This document shows, in pieces, positions 19,400 to 27,323 of a stretch of DNA of 64,000 nt. The DNA is taken from positions 558,001-622,000 of the forward strand of contig NZ_CP085154.1 in assembly GCF_022788695.1 (NCBI RefSeq), in the 5' to 3' direction. Numbering within the stretch: the first letter of the stretch is position 1; each line of letters opens with the position of its first letter. Below the pieces are notes generated by a model. That model worked only from the letters and a program-made list of their open reading frames with translations. It was not told the DNA's origin and searched no databases. The DNA is from Pseudosulfitobacter sp. DSM 107133. Its GTDB lineage: Bacteria; Pseudomonadota; Alphaproteobacteria; Rhodobacterales; Rhodobacteraceae. Both the position numbers and the translations under genes were made by a program.

Positions 19400-20404
19400 T
19401 CAGATCTGGTAATAATCGCGATACCACGCGACGAAGGCGTCGATGCCGGTCTGGATCGGCGTGGCGGGGCGTTTGCCGGTCAGGGTTTCCAGCAGGGTTG
19501 CATCGGCCCATGTGGCGGGAACATCGCCGGGCTGCATGTCCTTGAAATTGATCTGTGCAGGCGTGCCGCAGGCGGTTTCGATGGCGGCGATGAAATCCAT
19601 CAGCTTGACCGGCGCGCCGTTGCCGATGTTGACAATGCGGTGCGGTGCCACGGGGCTGAGGCTGTCGCCCGCGACAGGTTTGCCCCGCTCGGGGGCCGCG
19701 TCGATCAGGGCGCTGATGGCGGCGGTCAGATCGTCGATATAGGTGAAATCGCGCATCATGTCGCCGTGATTGTAGACGTCGATCGCCTCGCCATTCAGGA
19801 TCGCGCGGGTGAATTTGAAGTGGGCCATGTCGGGGCGGCCCCATGGCCCGTAGACAGTGAAAAAGCGGAACATTGTGATCGGCAGATCATAAAGATGCGC
19901 ATAGCTGTGGGCCATGTTCTCGGTCGCCTTCTTGGTGGCGGCGTAGAATGACATCTGGCTGTCGACCTTGTCGGCCTCGGTATAGGGCATCTGCGTGTTG
20001 GCGCCGTAGACCGAGGAGGTTGAGGCCAGCAGCATATGGGCAGGCGGAAAGGCGCGGGCGGCTTCGAGCAGTTCGAAGGTGCCGACGAGATTCGCCTCGA
20101 CGTAAGAGCGCGGGTTGTCGATGGAATAGCGCACGCCCGCCTGGGCGGCCAGGTGGATGACCGCGTCGGGGTGGTGTTTGTCGAAAAGGTCCAGCAGGGT
20201 GCCGGGTGTTTCCAGCCGTTCGGTCAGGGCGGTGAAGCCAGCGCTTTGGTTCAGCATCGCGTGACGCCGTTCTTTCAGCGTCACATCGTAATAGTCGGTC
20301 ATCGCGTCCAGCCCGATCACCCGCCAGCCCTGATCCAGCAGACGGCGGGCGGTGAAGTATCCGATGAAGCCGGCCGAGCCGGTGATAAGTGCGGTGCGTG
20401 TCAT
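19400..20404 (-). CDS. NAD-dependent nucleotide-sugar epimerase (UDP-glucuronate 4-epimerase-like)
   Basis: 334 residues of the extended short-chain dehydrogenase family. It has the N-terminal NAD motif GSAGFIGYFTARRL, the catalytic YAATKKATE (YxxxK), and the segment RFFTVYGPWGRPDMA. These fit UDP-glucuronate 4-epimerases (LpsL/WbnF group), which make UDP-galacturonate for surface polysaccharide. The start is ATG 20404, 21 codons into the longest open frame, because the Rossmann strand begins immediately after it (MTRTALITG); the extra upstream residues look unlike the family. The gene is divergent from xylB with about 100 bp between them. No other polysaccharide genes are nearby, so it may act alone. 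Confidence 0.85.
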   Translation of the reverse strand: MTRTALITGSAGFIGYFTARRLLDQGWRVIGLDAMTDYYDVTLKERRHAMLNQSAGFTALTERLETPGTLLDLFDKHHPDAVIHLAAQAGVRYSIDNPRSYVEANLVGTFELLEAARAFPPAHMLLASTSSVYGANTQMPYTEADKVDSQMSFYAATKKATENMAHSYAHLYDLPITMFRFFTVYGPWGRPDMAHFKFTRAILNGEAIDVYNHGDMMRDFTYIDDLTAAISALIDAAPERGKPVAGDSLSPVAPHRIVNIGNGAPVKLMDFIAAIETACGTPAQINFKDMQPGDVPATWADATLLETLTGKRPATPIQTGIDAFVAWYRDYYQI

Positions 20405-20456
20405 GGCGCAACTTTGGCTGAGGAATGCGGGGATGGCCAGTGTTGGTGCGATTAGT

Positions 20457-20476
20457 TTGACAAGCAAATTTATTCA
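20457..20476 (+). promoter_or_regulatory. Candidate -35 box and AT-rich operator before xylB
   Basis: A perfect TTGACA (20457-20462) is followed directly by GCAAATTTATT (20464-20474), an AT-rich block in an otherwise GC-rich region. A close match to this block in the opposite orientation (GCAAATTAAATT) lies upstream of xylF near 26076-26087. A shared operator for the ROK repressor encoded at 24791-25990 is a reasonable reading, placed just downstream of the -35 box where it would block RNA polymerase. No good -10 box is visible, so this is tentative. Confidence 0.35.
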
Positions 20477-20505
20477 GGGTCAGGATGCGTCGAGGAGAAT
20501 TTGCC

Positions 20506-21957
20506 ATGTATATCGGTTTGGATTTGGGCACGTCCGGCGTGCGCGCACTTTTGGTGGACGAGGGCGGTGTGCCCGTGGATGCGCAAGAGGCGCATTATCA
20601 GGCGGCCCATCCTGCACCCGGATGGAGCGAGCAGGATCCGGCCATGTGGGTGGCGGGCTGTCGCACTGCGCTGGCAGCGCTGAAGGCGGCGCATCCTGCC
20701 GAATATGCCGCGGTGCGGGGGATCGCCATTGCCGGGCACATGCACGGGGCGGTTCTGCTGGACAGTTCAGACGAAGTGTTGCGGCCCTGTATCTTGTGGA
20801 ACGACACGCGCAGCCATGCCGAGGCGGCGGCATTGGATGCGGCAGACGAGGTGCGCGGCATCAGCGGCAATATTGTCTTTCCGGGCTTTACCGCGCCCAA
20901 GCTGGTCTGGGTCGCCCAACACGAGCCGGATGTGTTCGCGCGGGTGGCCAAGGTGGTCTTGCCCAAGGATTATGTCAGCCTGTGGATGACCGGCACCTGC
21001 GCCAGCGAGATGTCTGATGCGGCAGGCACTGCGTGGCTGGACGTGGGCGCGCGCGACTGGTCCGATCGCTTGCTGGACGCAGGCAGCATGCGCCGTGATC
21101 AGATGCCCGCGCTGCACGAGGGCACCGGTGTGATCGGCCCGCTGCGCGATGCTTTGGGCGATGAATTGGGCCTGCCGCGCGGGGTTCTGGTGATTGCGGG
21201 CGCGGCGGACAATGCCGCTGCCGCCTGTGGCGTCGGTGCGTTGAAAGAGGGCGACGGTTTTGTCTCGCTGGGCACTTCGGGTGTGGTGCTGGCAGCGCGT
21301 GACGGATTTGCACCGGATGCGGCCAGCGCCGTGCACACGTTCTGTCATGCGGTGCCGGGACGGTGGTATCAGATGGGGGTGACGCTGGCCTGTACCGACA
21401 GCCTGAACTGGCTGGCGCGGATCACGGGGCAGGGGCCCGCGGCGCTGACGGCGGCGCTGGGCAATGACGTGCGCGCGCCGGGCAGACTGCGGTTTTACCC
21501 CTATCTTTCTGGCGAACGCACGCCGCACAATGATGCGCAGGTGCGCGGTGGCTTTAGCGGGCTGGACATCGCCCATGAGGTGCCCGACATGACGCGCGCC
21601 GTGCTTGAAGGTGTCTGTTTTGCCCAGGCCGACAGCCTGAAGGCGTTGCAGGCCACAGGGGCCAATCCGCAAAGCCTGTTGGCCATTGGCGGTGGTGCAG
21701 CGTCGTCGCATTGGGTGCAGATGCTGGCCAACACCCTGAACCTGCCGCTGGATATTCCGGCACGCGGCGAATTTGGCGCGGCCCTTGGTGCGGCCCGTCT
21801 GGCCATGTGCGGCGTGACCGGCGCCGATCCGGTGGAGGTGATGACCAAGCCCGAGATTGCACGGACGGTCATCCCCGACACCTCCCTTGTCGAGGCATGT
21901 GCCGAGGCGCATGAGACCTATCGTGCGGCCTATGCCGGGCTGAAGGCATTGCAGTAA
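20506..21957 (+). CDS. xylB: Xylulokinase
   Basis: 483-residue FGGY-family sugar kinase. It starts with the phosphate-binding segment GLDLGTSGVRALLVDE, has the activity-region residues AGHMHGAVLLD and ILWNDTR, the second ATPase segment FVSLGTSGVV, and the C-terminal FGGY-like pattern IGGGAASSHWVQMLAN with RGEFGAALGAA. It phosphorylates D-xylulose to xylulose-5-phosphate. Start ATG 20506 is preferred over the in-frame ATG 20485 because GAGGAGA at 20492-20498 is well spaced before it. Gene order with xylFHG and a ROK regulator supports the specificity. The di-heme gene follows after about 15 bp and is probably co-transcribed. Confidence 0.92.
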   Translation: MYIGLDLGTSGVRALLVDEGGVPVDAQEAHYQAAHPAPGWSEQDPAMWVAGCRTALAALKAAHPAEYAAVRGIAIAGHMHGAVLLDSSDEVLRPCILWNDTRSHAEAAALDAADEVRGISGNIVFPGFTAPKLVWVAQHEPDVFARVAKVVLPKDYVSLWMTGTCASEMSDAAGTAWLDVGARDWSDRLLDAGSMRRDQMPALHEGTGVIGPLRDALGDELGLPRGVLVIAGAADNAAAACGVGALKEGDGFVSLGTSGVVLAARDGFAPDAASAVHTFCHAVPGRWYQMGVTLACTDSLNWLARITGQGPAALTAALGNDVRAPGRLRFYPYLSGERTPHNDAQVRGGFSGLDIAHEVPDMTRAVLEGVCFAQADSLKALQATGANPQSLLAIGGGAASSHWVQMLANTLNLPLDIPARGEFGAALGAARLAMCGVTGADPVEVMTKPEIARTVIPDTSLVEACAEAHETYRAAYAGLKALQ

Positions 21958-21972
21958 CGGGGGGGAATGATC

Positions 21973-23292
21973 ATGAGTGACAGGTTTTTTGATTTCACGG
22001 GCGGCCTTGCGGCACTGGCCCTGTGGGCCGGAACGGCGCTGGCCGGTGATTTGCCCGCGCCTGAAGCCGAGTTTCCCGTGGCGGACATGCCCCAGATCGA
22101 ATTGGGGCGGCTGCTGTTTTACGACCCGATCCTGTCGGGGGGCAAGACGGTCAGCTGTGCCACCTGCCACCATCCGCGCCATGCCACGGGCGACGGGCTG
22201 TCGCTGGGATTGGGGGACGGGGCCATGGGCCTTGCGCCGGATCGCAAGGCTGATCCGGCGAACCTGCCCACCCATCGCATACCGCGCAATGCGCCCGCGC
22301 TGTTCAACGTCGGTGCGCTGGAGTACCGGACGTTCTTTCATGATGGCCGTCTGGAGCTGGACGAGACCCGCGACAGTGGCATCCGCACGCCGCTTGGGCG
22401 CGAGATGGAGCAGGGCTTTGCCAGCCTGCTGAGCGCGCAGGCAATGTTTCCGGTCCTGTCCGCCGACGAAATGGCAGGCCATCTGGCCGAAAGCGACGTG
22501 TCCAAGGCGACGCGCCAGGGGTTGATGACCGGACCGGGCGGGGTGTGGGATATTCTGGCGCAGCGGGTAGAGGGTATTCCCGAATACCGCGCGCGGTTTG
22601 AGGAGGTGATCGGGGACAAACCGGTGCATTTCACCGATATCGCCGATGCGATTGCGGCCTTTATCACCTTTGAATGGCGCGCCACTGACAGCGATTTTGA
22701 CAAATCGCTGCGCGGCGAGCTTGAGCTGACGCCGAATGAGGCCTTTGGCCGCGACTTGTTCTATGGCAAGGCTGGGTGCAGCAGTTGTCATTCCGGCCTG
22801 TTCCAGACAGATCACGACTTTCATGCCATCGCCATGCCGCAGATTGGACCGGGAAAACGCGCGCTATTTGAAAGCGGCGCGGCGGACGAGGGGCGGATGC
22901 TGGTCACAGGCGACCCTGCGGATGCGTTCAAATTCCGCACGCCGTCCTTGCGCAATGTGGTTCATACAGGACCTTACGGGCACGCCGGGGCCTATGCGCA
23001 GCTTGAGGATGTGATACGCCACCACCTGAACCCTCAGAAATACCTGGCTGAATATGACCCGGCGCAGGCAGTCTTGCCCGCTCTGGGTGGGGTGGTGGAC
23101 ACCACCGTGATGGACGATCCGGCCGAGGTGGCGCGCATTGCTGCGGCCAACGAACTGGCACCAAGTGCGCTGAGCCACGGGCAGATGCAGGCGATCATCG
23201 CCTTTCTGGGGGCGTTGACTGATACCGCCAGCCTGACGGGGCCGCTGGGTGTGCCTGCCACCGTGCCCAGCGGGCTGCCGGTGGATCAATAG
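21973..23292 (+). CDS. Periplasmic di-heme cytochrome c peroxidase / MauG-like protein
   Basis: About 439 residues with a signal peptide (hydrophobic GGLAALALWAGTALA, cleavage after ALA). There are two c-type heme sites: CATCH at residues 62-66 and CSSCH at 269-273. The domain pattern LGRLLFYDPILS, NAPALFNVGA, FRTPSLRNV and YGHAG is that of bacterial di-heme peroxidases, a superfamily that includes CcpA (H2O2 reduction) and MauG/MbnH (oxidation of protein residues). Which activity applies here is unknown. The start may be ATG 21967 or 21973. It follows xylB closely on the same strand, and its 3' end faces the secreted propeller gene with only 9 bp between, an unusual setting for a xylose locus. 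Confidence 0.88.
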   Translation: MSDRFFDFTGGLAALALWAGTALAGDLPAPEAEFPVADMPQIELGRLLFYDPILSGGKTVSCATCHHPRHATGDGLSLGLGDGAMGLAPDRKADPANLPTHRIPRNAPALFNVGALEYRTFFHDGRLELDETRDSGIRTPLGREMEQGFASLLSAQAMFPVLSADEMAGHLAESDVSKATRQGLMTGPGGVWDILAQRVEGIPEYRARFEEVIGDKPVHFTDIADAIAAFITFEWRATDSDFDKSLRGELELTPNEAFGRDLFYGKAGCSSCHSGLFQTDHDFHAIAMPQIGPGKRALFESGAADEGRMLVTGDPADAFKFRTPSLRNVVHTGPYGHAGAYAQLEDVIRHHLNPQKYLAEYDPAQAVLPALGGVVDTTVMDDPAEVARIAAANELAPSALSHGQMQAIIAFLGALTDTASLTGPLGVPATVPSGLPVDQ

Positions 23293-23301
23293 GCTCGTGG
23301 A

Positions 23302-24801
23302 TCAATAGGCCCGAGGCGCGGCGCCCGGACGCAGGTGATAGCGGGCGTTGGTTTGTACCGTGGTCCAGCCCGAGGCAGGCGCATTGGGCCACAGCACGCG
23401 GACTTGCACCGATGTCGCAGATCCCAGGCCAAAGTGTTGCGGCGCGTCTGATCCACCCGCATGGCCACCGCCCACCACCAGTTCGCGCGACTGCACGGAT
23501 GTGCCGTCGTCCACCTCGATCCACGCACCGATGGCGCGGGTGTTGATGTCGGGCTGGAGCAGGTCCAGAGACAGCCAGTTGCCGGTGTCGGTGCTGGTGT
23601 TGTGCCAGACCTCTAGCGGAGCGCGGCGGTTGACCACGGCCAGATCCAGCAACCCGTCATTGTCGAGATCCACCAGCGCCGCCCCGCGCCCACGGTGCAG
23701 CGAGGCGACACCGGCGGTGCCGCCTGCTTCGACAAAGGACCCATCCGCTTGTGCGATCAGCAGGTTGTTGGGGTCGTCCATTGCCATGCCGGGCATCTGC
23801 TGCACATTGCCCTTGGCGATAAAGGCATCGTCAAACCCGTCATTCTGCACATCGCCAAACGAAATATGCCAGCCGGTCGAGGGTCGCCCGTCGCCACCGG
23901 TATAGGGTCGGTGCGCGGTCGATCCTCGCGCGAAGGGCACATCGGTATAGCCCGGCCCGTCGCCCGTGGGTTGCTGCAAACGCTGGTCGCCCATCGAACT
24001 GAGGAACACTTCGTCGCGCCCGTCGCGGTCCAGGTCGCGGGTGGCGATGCCCATGCCCCAGATGTGATGTTCGGCCCAGCCGTCGGCTTCGGTATACAGA
24101 CGCGGTTCGGGGGCCATCTGCCACAGCTGCTCGGCGCCGCCGGTGACATAGTAATGCCGGTCGTTCGACAGCCGCAGATCGGCCTGCCCGCTGCGCGACC
24201 AGTCGGTGAACAGGGCAGAGAGCGGGCAGAACCCCGGCGCCAGAACGGTCTGCTCCCAGCCCTCCCCCTGTGGTCGCCACAGGCTGTTGGTGTCACAGGC
24301 CTGAAACGGGCCGTCGGGGTTGGTGCGGTCGACATTGTGGCCCATCGCGAGTGTGGGGCGGTCCTGCCCCTGTTCCCATGTGGCCGAGAATGCTGTGGTC
24401 CATTTGTCGGGAAAGTCGATCATGTCAGCGGGGGCAAAGCCGCATGCACCGTCGCCCAGCCATATCTGGTCGGGGCCAACGCGCAGCATCACCAGATCCA
24501 ACTTGGCGTCGTTGTTGATGTCCAGCGCATAGACGCCCGTGGTGTCGCTGACGGGCAGGGGAGTCATGCGCAAACGGATCGCCTCATCGCTTTCGTTGAC
24601 AAAGACAGCCGCCGGATTGCTGCCCCCCGCCGCGACCAGATCGGTGCGCCCGTCGCTGTTGCAATCGAATGCCGTCAGGCCACCACCGACAAAATGTTCC
24701 CAGCCGCCATCATATTGATGATGCGGCACGGTGACCGGGGTGAACTGCGGTTCGGCCTGCGCGGCACCTGCGCAGAGGATCAATACAACACTAATCCGCA
24801 T
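23302..24801 (-). CDS. Secreted FG-GAP/VCBS beta-propeller protein with C-terminal UnbV (ASPIC) domain
   Basis: 499 residues. A short signal peptide (MRISVVLILCAGAAQA) precedes repeated calcium-binding-like loops of the DxDxDGxxD kind (CNSDGRTDLV, INNDAKLDLV, DRDGRDEVF, VQNDGFDDAF, DLDNDGLLDLA), the mark of FG-GAP/VCBS propeller repeats. The last ~100 residues fit the UnbV/ASPIC module (NWLSLDLL, ELVVGGGHAGGSDAPQHFGLG). This is the CRTAC1 architecture; no enzymatic role is established. I count 16 tryptophans, about 3.2 percent. The start is ATG 24801 because the signal peptide begins there; it overlaps the 3' end of the ROK regulator gene by 11 bases on the same strand, so both are probably one transcript. 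Confidence 0.85.
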   Translation of the reverse strand: MRISVVLILCAGAAQAEPQFTPVTVPHHQYDGGWEHFVGGGLTAFDCNSDGRTDLVAAGGSNPAAVFVNESDEAIRLRMTPLPVSDTTGVYALDINNDAKLDLVMLRVGPDQIWLGDGACGFAPADMIDFPDKWTTAFSATWEQGQDRPTLAMGHNVDRTNPDGPFQACDTNSLWRPQGEGWEQTVLAPGFCPLSALFTDWSRSGQADLRLSNDRHYYVTGGAEQLWQMAPEPRLYTEADGWAEHHIWGMGIATRDLDRDGRDEVFLSSMGDQRLQQPTGDGPGYTDVPFARGSTAHRPYTGGDGRPSTGWHISFGDVQNDGFDDAFIAKGNVQQMPGMAMDDPNNLLIAQADGSFVEAGGTAGVASLHRGRGAALVDLDNDGLLDLAVVNRRAPLEVWHNTSTDTGNWLSLDLLQPDINTRAIGAWIEVDDGTSVQSRELVVGGGHAGGSDAPQHFGLGSATSVQVRVLWPNAPASGWTTVQTNARYHLRPGAAPRAY

Positions 24802-25990
24802 CGACACGCCCCTCGCGCGCGGCGCGTTCCTGTACGAACTCCAGCGCATAGGCGGCCGCCCCGCGCGCCCACATCAGGTTGCCCCATTTGTGTATGACCA
24901 CTTCGGGTGGGGCAGCGTCGACCTGAACGATGGATTTACGCATCTCGGCCATGACCGCGTCGGAATAGAGGTAATCGAACTGCATCTGCTCTCCCGCGAG
25001 AATGATTAATTCAGGATCGAATATATTGACGATATTGGCCAGCCCCATCGCAAACATCCGCCCTGCGCGTGCCACGATCGACGCCGCCGCGCTGTCGCCT
25101 GCTTCGGCTGCTTCAAGCAACCGCGCGATCTGGCTGGCCACCGAGGTATCGGGGCCAAGGGCGGTATCGGCTTCGCGCAGCAGCGCATATTCGGCAACAT
25201 AGGCTTCCAGGCAGCCCCGTTGCCCGCAACGACACAGCGCGCCTTCCAGCTGCACCTTGGTATGGCCGAACTCTGCACCGCATCCGCGCGTGCCGCGATA
25301 GATCTCGCCGCCCAGGATGATGCCCATGCCGACACCCGCTTCGAGGGTGACCACGATGAAATCGGACCGCCCCCGGCCAAGGCCAAAGGCTTTTTCAGCC
25401 ATGGCCACAAGGTTCGCGTCATTGTCCAGATAGGCAGGCACCCCCATCTGCGCCGTCAGATCGGCGGCAAAGTCCACATTGCGCGCGTTCAGCGAAGGTG
25501 ACCAGTGCACCGCGCCCGCGCCGGCATCAATGGTTCCGGCCAGACCAACGCCAACCCCCGAGATGTCGGCGGTTGCGTGCCCGGCCTTGGCCGCCAGCGT
25601 TGCCACAGCATCGCTGATAAATCCGGCCAGCGCCGCAGGGCTGTGCCGCCCCGGGGCAAGTGGCGCTTCGTGGTCGACCAGCTGGGTTCCTTCAAAGTCC
25701 ATCAATACCAGCGAGATCCGCGTGCCCGATACTTTGACCCCTGCAACCAGATGGGCCGAGCCTGCAATCTTGAGGTCAACGCGGGGTCGGCCACGGGTTG
25801 ATGCGGCACCGTCATCGCGGGGAACCTCCGCGATCAGACCATCGCGCAGAAGATCGGCGGTGATGGTTGTCACCGTTGCCCGACTGATTCCCGTGCGCTG
25901 TGCAAGGTCGATCCTCGGGATGCGTCCCTCTTGAGAAATCTCGCGCAGCAGGATCAGGCGGCTGTCTTCTTTTTGGTGTCCGAATGCCAT
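24791..25990 (-). CDS. xylR: ROK-family transcriptional repressor, XylR type
   Basis: 399 residues. The N-terminal ~75 residues form a winged helix-turn-helix (RILIREISQEGRIPRIDLAQRTGISRATVTT pattern, with the recognition helix near ISRATVTTI). The rest is a ROK domain with the zinc motif CRCGQRGCLEAY. The ATP-site signature DxGGT of ROK kinases is absent (GVKVSGTR instead), which argues for a sugar-sensing repressor rather than a kinase. Position between xylB and the divergent xylF points to control by xylose. The gene is transcribed away from xylF across a shared 176-bp region and continues into the propeller gene. The symbol rests on family and context. Confidence 0.87.
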   Translation of the reverse strand: MAFGHQKEDSRLILLREISQEGRIPRIDLAQRTGISRATVTTITADLLRDGLIAEVPRDDGAASTRGRPRVDLKIAGSAHLVAGVKVSGTRISLVLMDFEGTQLVDHEAPLAPGRHSPAALAGFISDAVATLAAKAGHATADISGVGVGLAGTIDAGAGAVHWSPSLNARNVDFAADLTAQMGVPAYLDNDANLVAMAEKAFGLGRGRSDFIVVTLEAGVGMGIILGGEIYRGTRGCGAEFGHTKVQLEGALCRCGQRGCLEAYVAEYALLREADTALGPDTSVASQIARLLEAAEAGDSAAASIVARAGRMFAMGLANIVNIFDPELIILAGEQMQFDYLYSDAVMAEMRKSIVQVDAAPPEVVIHKWGNLMWARGAAAYALEFVQERAAREGRVDAD

Positions 25991-26166
25991 CTTAATTTAT
26001 ATTATTCCAAGGGGTTAAGTTGGTTCTTCACGCCAAGTGTTCCGGTAGAATGGCGTTATTTTTTGGGCTTGTCCAATTTAATTTGCTTTCCGAATTAAAA
26101 TGCCTAATGATGCGAACACGCCACTGTGCTGCGTGCAACAGTTGGGCAAAGTCTTGGGAGGACACA
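25991..26166 (+). promoter_or_regulatory. xylR-xylF divergent control region with candidate operators
   Basis: This 176-bp region is strikingly AT-rich for the window. An inverted repeat TTTAATT (26077-26083) / AATTAAA (26093-26099) with a 9-base spacer lies 68 bases before xylF. Its reverse strand reads GCAAATTAAATT, close to the block upstream of xylB. A second AT-rich stretch, TTAATTTATATTATT, adjoins the xylR start at 25992-26006 and could be an autoregulatory site. These are the best candidates for the ROK repressor operators. GGGAGGA just before ATG 26167 is the xylF ribosome site. Confidence 0.5.
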
Positions 26167-27195
26167 ATGAAATTAATGAAAACGGTCGCCTTGGCTGCGA
26201 CGATCACCGTGACGGCCGTGGCCGCCTGGGCGCAGGACATCACTGTTGGTGTCAGCTGGTCGAATTTCCAGGAAGAACGCTGGAAGACCGACGAAGCCGC
26301 GATGAAAGCAGCCATCGAAGCTGCGGGCGCCAAATATATCTCGGCTGACGCGCAAGCCTCGGCTGCCAAGCAGCTGACCGACGTCGAGGCGCTGATCGCG
26401 CAAGGCGCCACTGCGCTGATCATCCTGTCTGTCGACAAAGACGCGATTGGCCCCGCCATCGATCAGGCCGACAACGAAGGCATTCCGGTCGTCGGCTATG
26501 ACCGGCTGATCGAAGACCCGCGCGCCTTTTACCTGACCTTTGACAACAAGGGCGTTGGCCGGATCATCGCCCAGACCGTTAAAGACGCACAGCCCGAAGG
26601 CAACTTTGCCATCATCAAGGGCGACAAGGGCGACCCCAACGCGCTGTTCCTGCTGGAAGGCATGATGGAAGTCATCGGTGCCGACGTTGAAGCAGGCAAG
26701 ATCACGATTGTCGGTGAAGCGTTTAGTGATGGTTGGAAGCCTGACAACGCACAACGCAATATGGAGCAGATCCTGACGGCCAATGACAACAACGTCGATG
26801 CGGTTCTGGCCGAAAACGACGGTATGGCCGGTGGCGTGATTGCCGCCTTGCAGGCGCAGGGCCTGAGCGTTCCTGTGGGCGGTCAAGACGGCGACCATGC
26901 GGCGCTGAACCGTGTGGCGCGTGGCACGCAAACCGTGTCGGTCTGGAAAGATGCGCGTCAGCTGGGCAAGAAAGCCGCTGAAATCGCCCTGTCTCTGGCA
27001 GATGGCACGGCGATGTCTGATGTCGACGGTGCCGAAAAATGGTCTGGCGGCGAAAAAGGTGTGGAAATGACCGCGATCTTCCTCGCGCCGACACCGATCA
27101 CCAAAGACAACATTTCGGCTGTGATCGACGCAGGTCACATCGCGAAAGACAAAGTCTGTGCCGGCGCCATGGATGGCGTGGACGGCTGTAACTAA
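26167..27195 (+). CDS. xylF: D-xylose ABC transporter periplasmic binding protein
   Basis: 342 residues with a signal peptide (MKLMKTVALAATITVTAVAAWA, cleavage before QD). The mature protein has the two-lobe sugar-binding fold of the XylF/RbsB family: VGVSWSNFQEERWK, ALIILSVDKDAIGPAI, GYDRLIED, the XylF-typical EAFSDGWKPDNAQRNMEQIL, and GGQDGDHAALN. These strongly recall E. coli XylF. It delivers xylose to XylH. The start is ATG 26167 with GGGAGGA upstream; the longer open frame before it is not translated into signal-peptide-like sequence. It is the first gene of xylF-xylH-xylG-glk and is followed by a strong stem-loop. Confidence 0.93.
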   Translation: MKLMKTVALAATITVTAVAAWAQDITVGVSWSNFQEERWKTDEAAMKAAIEAAGAKYISADAQASAAKQLTDVEALIAQGATALIILSVDKDAIGPAIDQADNEGIPVVGYDRLIEDPRAFYLTFDNKGVGRIIAQTVKDAQPEGNFAIIKGDKGDPNALFLLEGMMEVIGADVEAGKITIVGEAFSDGWKPDNAQRNMEQILTANDNNVDAVLAENDGMAGGVIAALQAQGLSVPVGGQDGDHAALNRVARGTQTVSVWKDARQLGKKAAEIALSLADGTAMSDVDGAEKWSGGEKGVEMTAIFLAPTPITKDNISAVIDAGHIAKDKVCAGAMDGVDGCN

Positions 27196-27209
27196 GGCCA
27201 CAGGCCCAA

Positions 27210-27254
27210 GGCACCGGCGGGCAATAGGCCGGCCGGTGCCGCAATCTGATTTTT
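27210..27254 (+). terminator. Stem-loop between xylF and xylH, probable attenuating terminator
   Basis: A perfect 9-bp GC-rich stem (GGCACCGGC 27210-27218 with GCCGGTGCC 27232-27240, 13-base loop) lies 15 bases after the xylF stop. A TTTTT run follows at about 27250. Such structures between binding-protein and permease genes usually lower downstream expression or protect the upstream mRNA, so the periplasmic protein is made in excess. The gap between stem and T-run is longer than in a standard terminator, so partial termination is the likelier role. Confidence 0.55.
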
Positions 27255-27323
27255 CATGACACTTCAGCCGGATCCGCTGCGCACCCTGCGCAAACAGGAT
27301 CGGCTTATCTGACGGGTGCGGAT

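Noticed and set aside
20767..22824. 685-codon antisense frame across xylB and the di-heme gene
   Set aside because: Covers two well-supported genes and an intergenic gap; low-complexity His/Arg composition.
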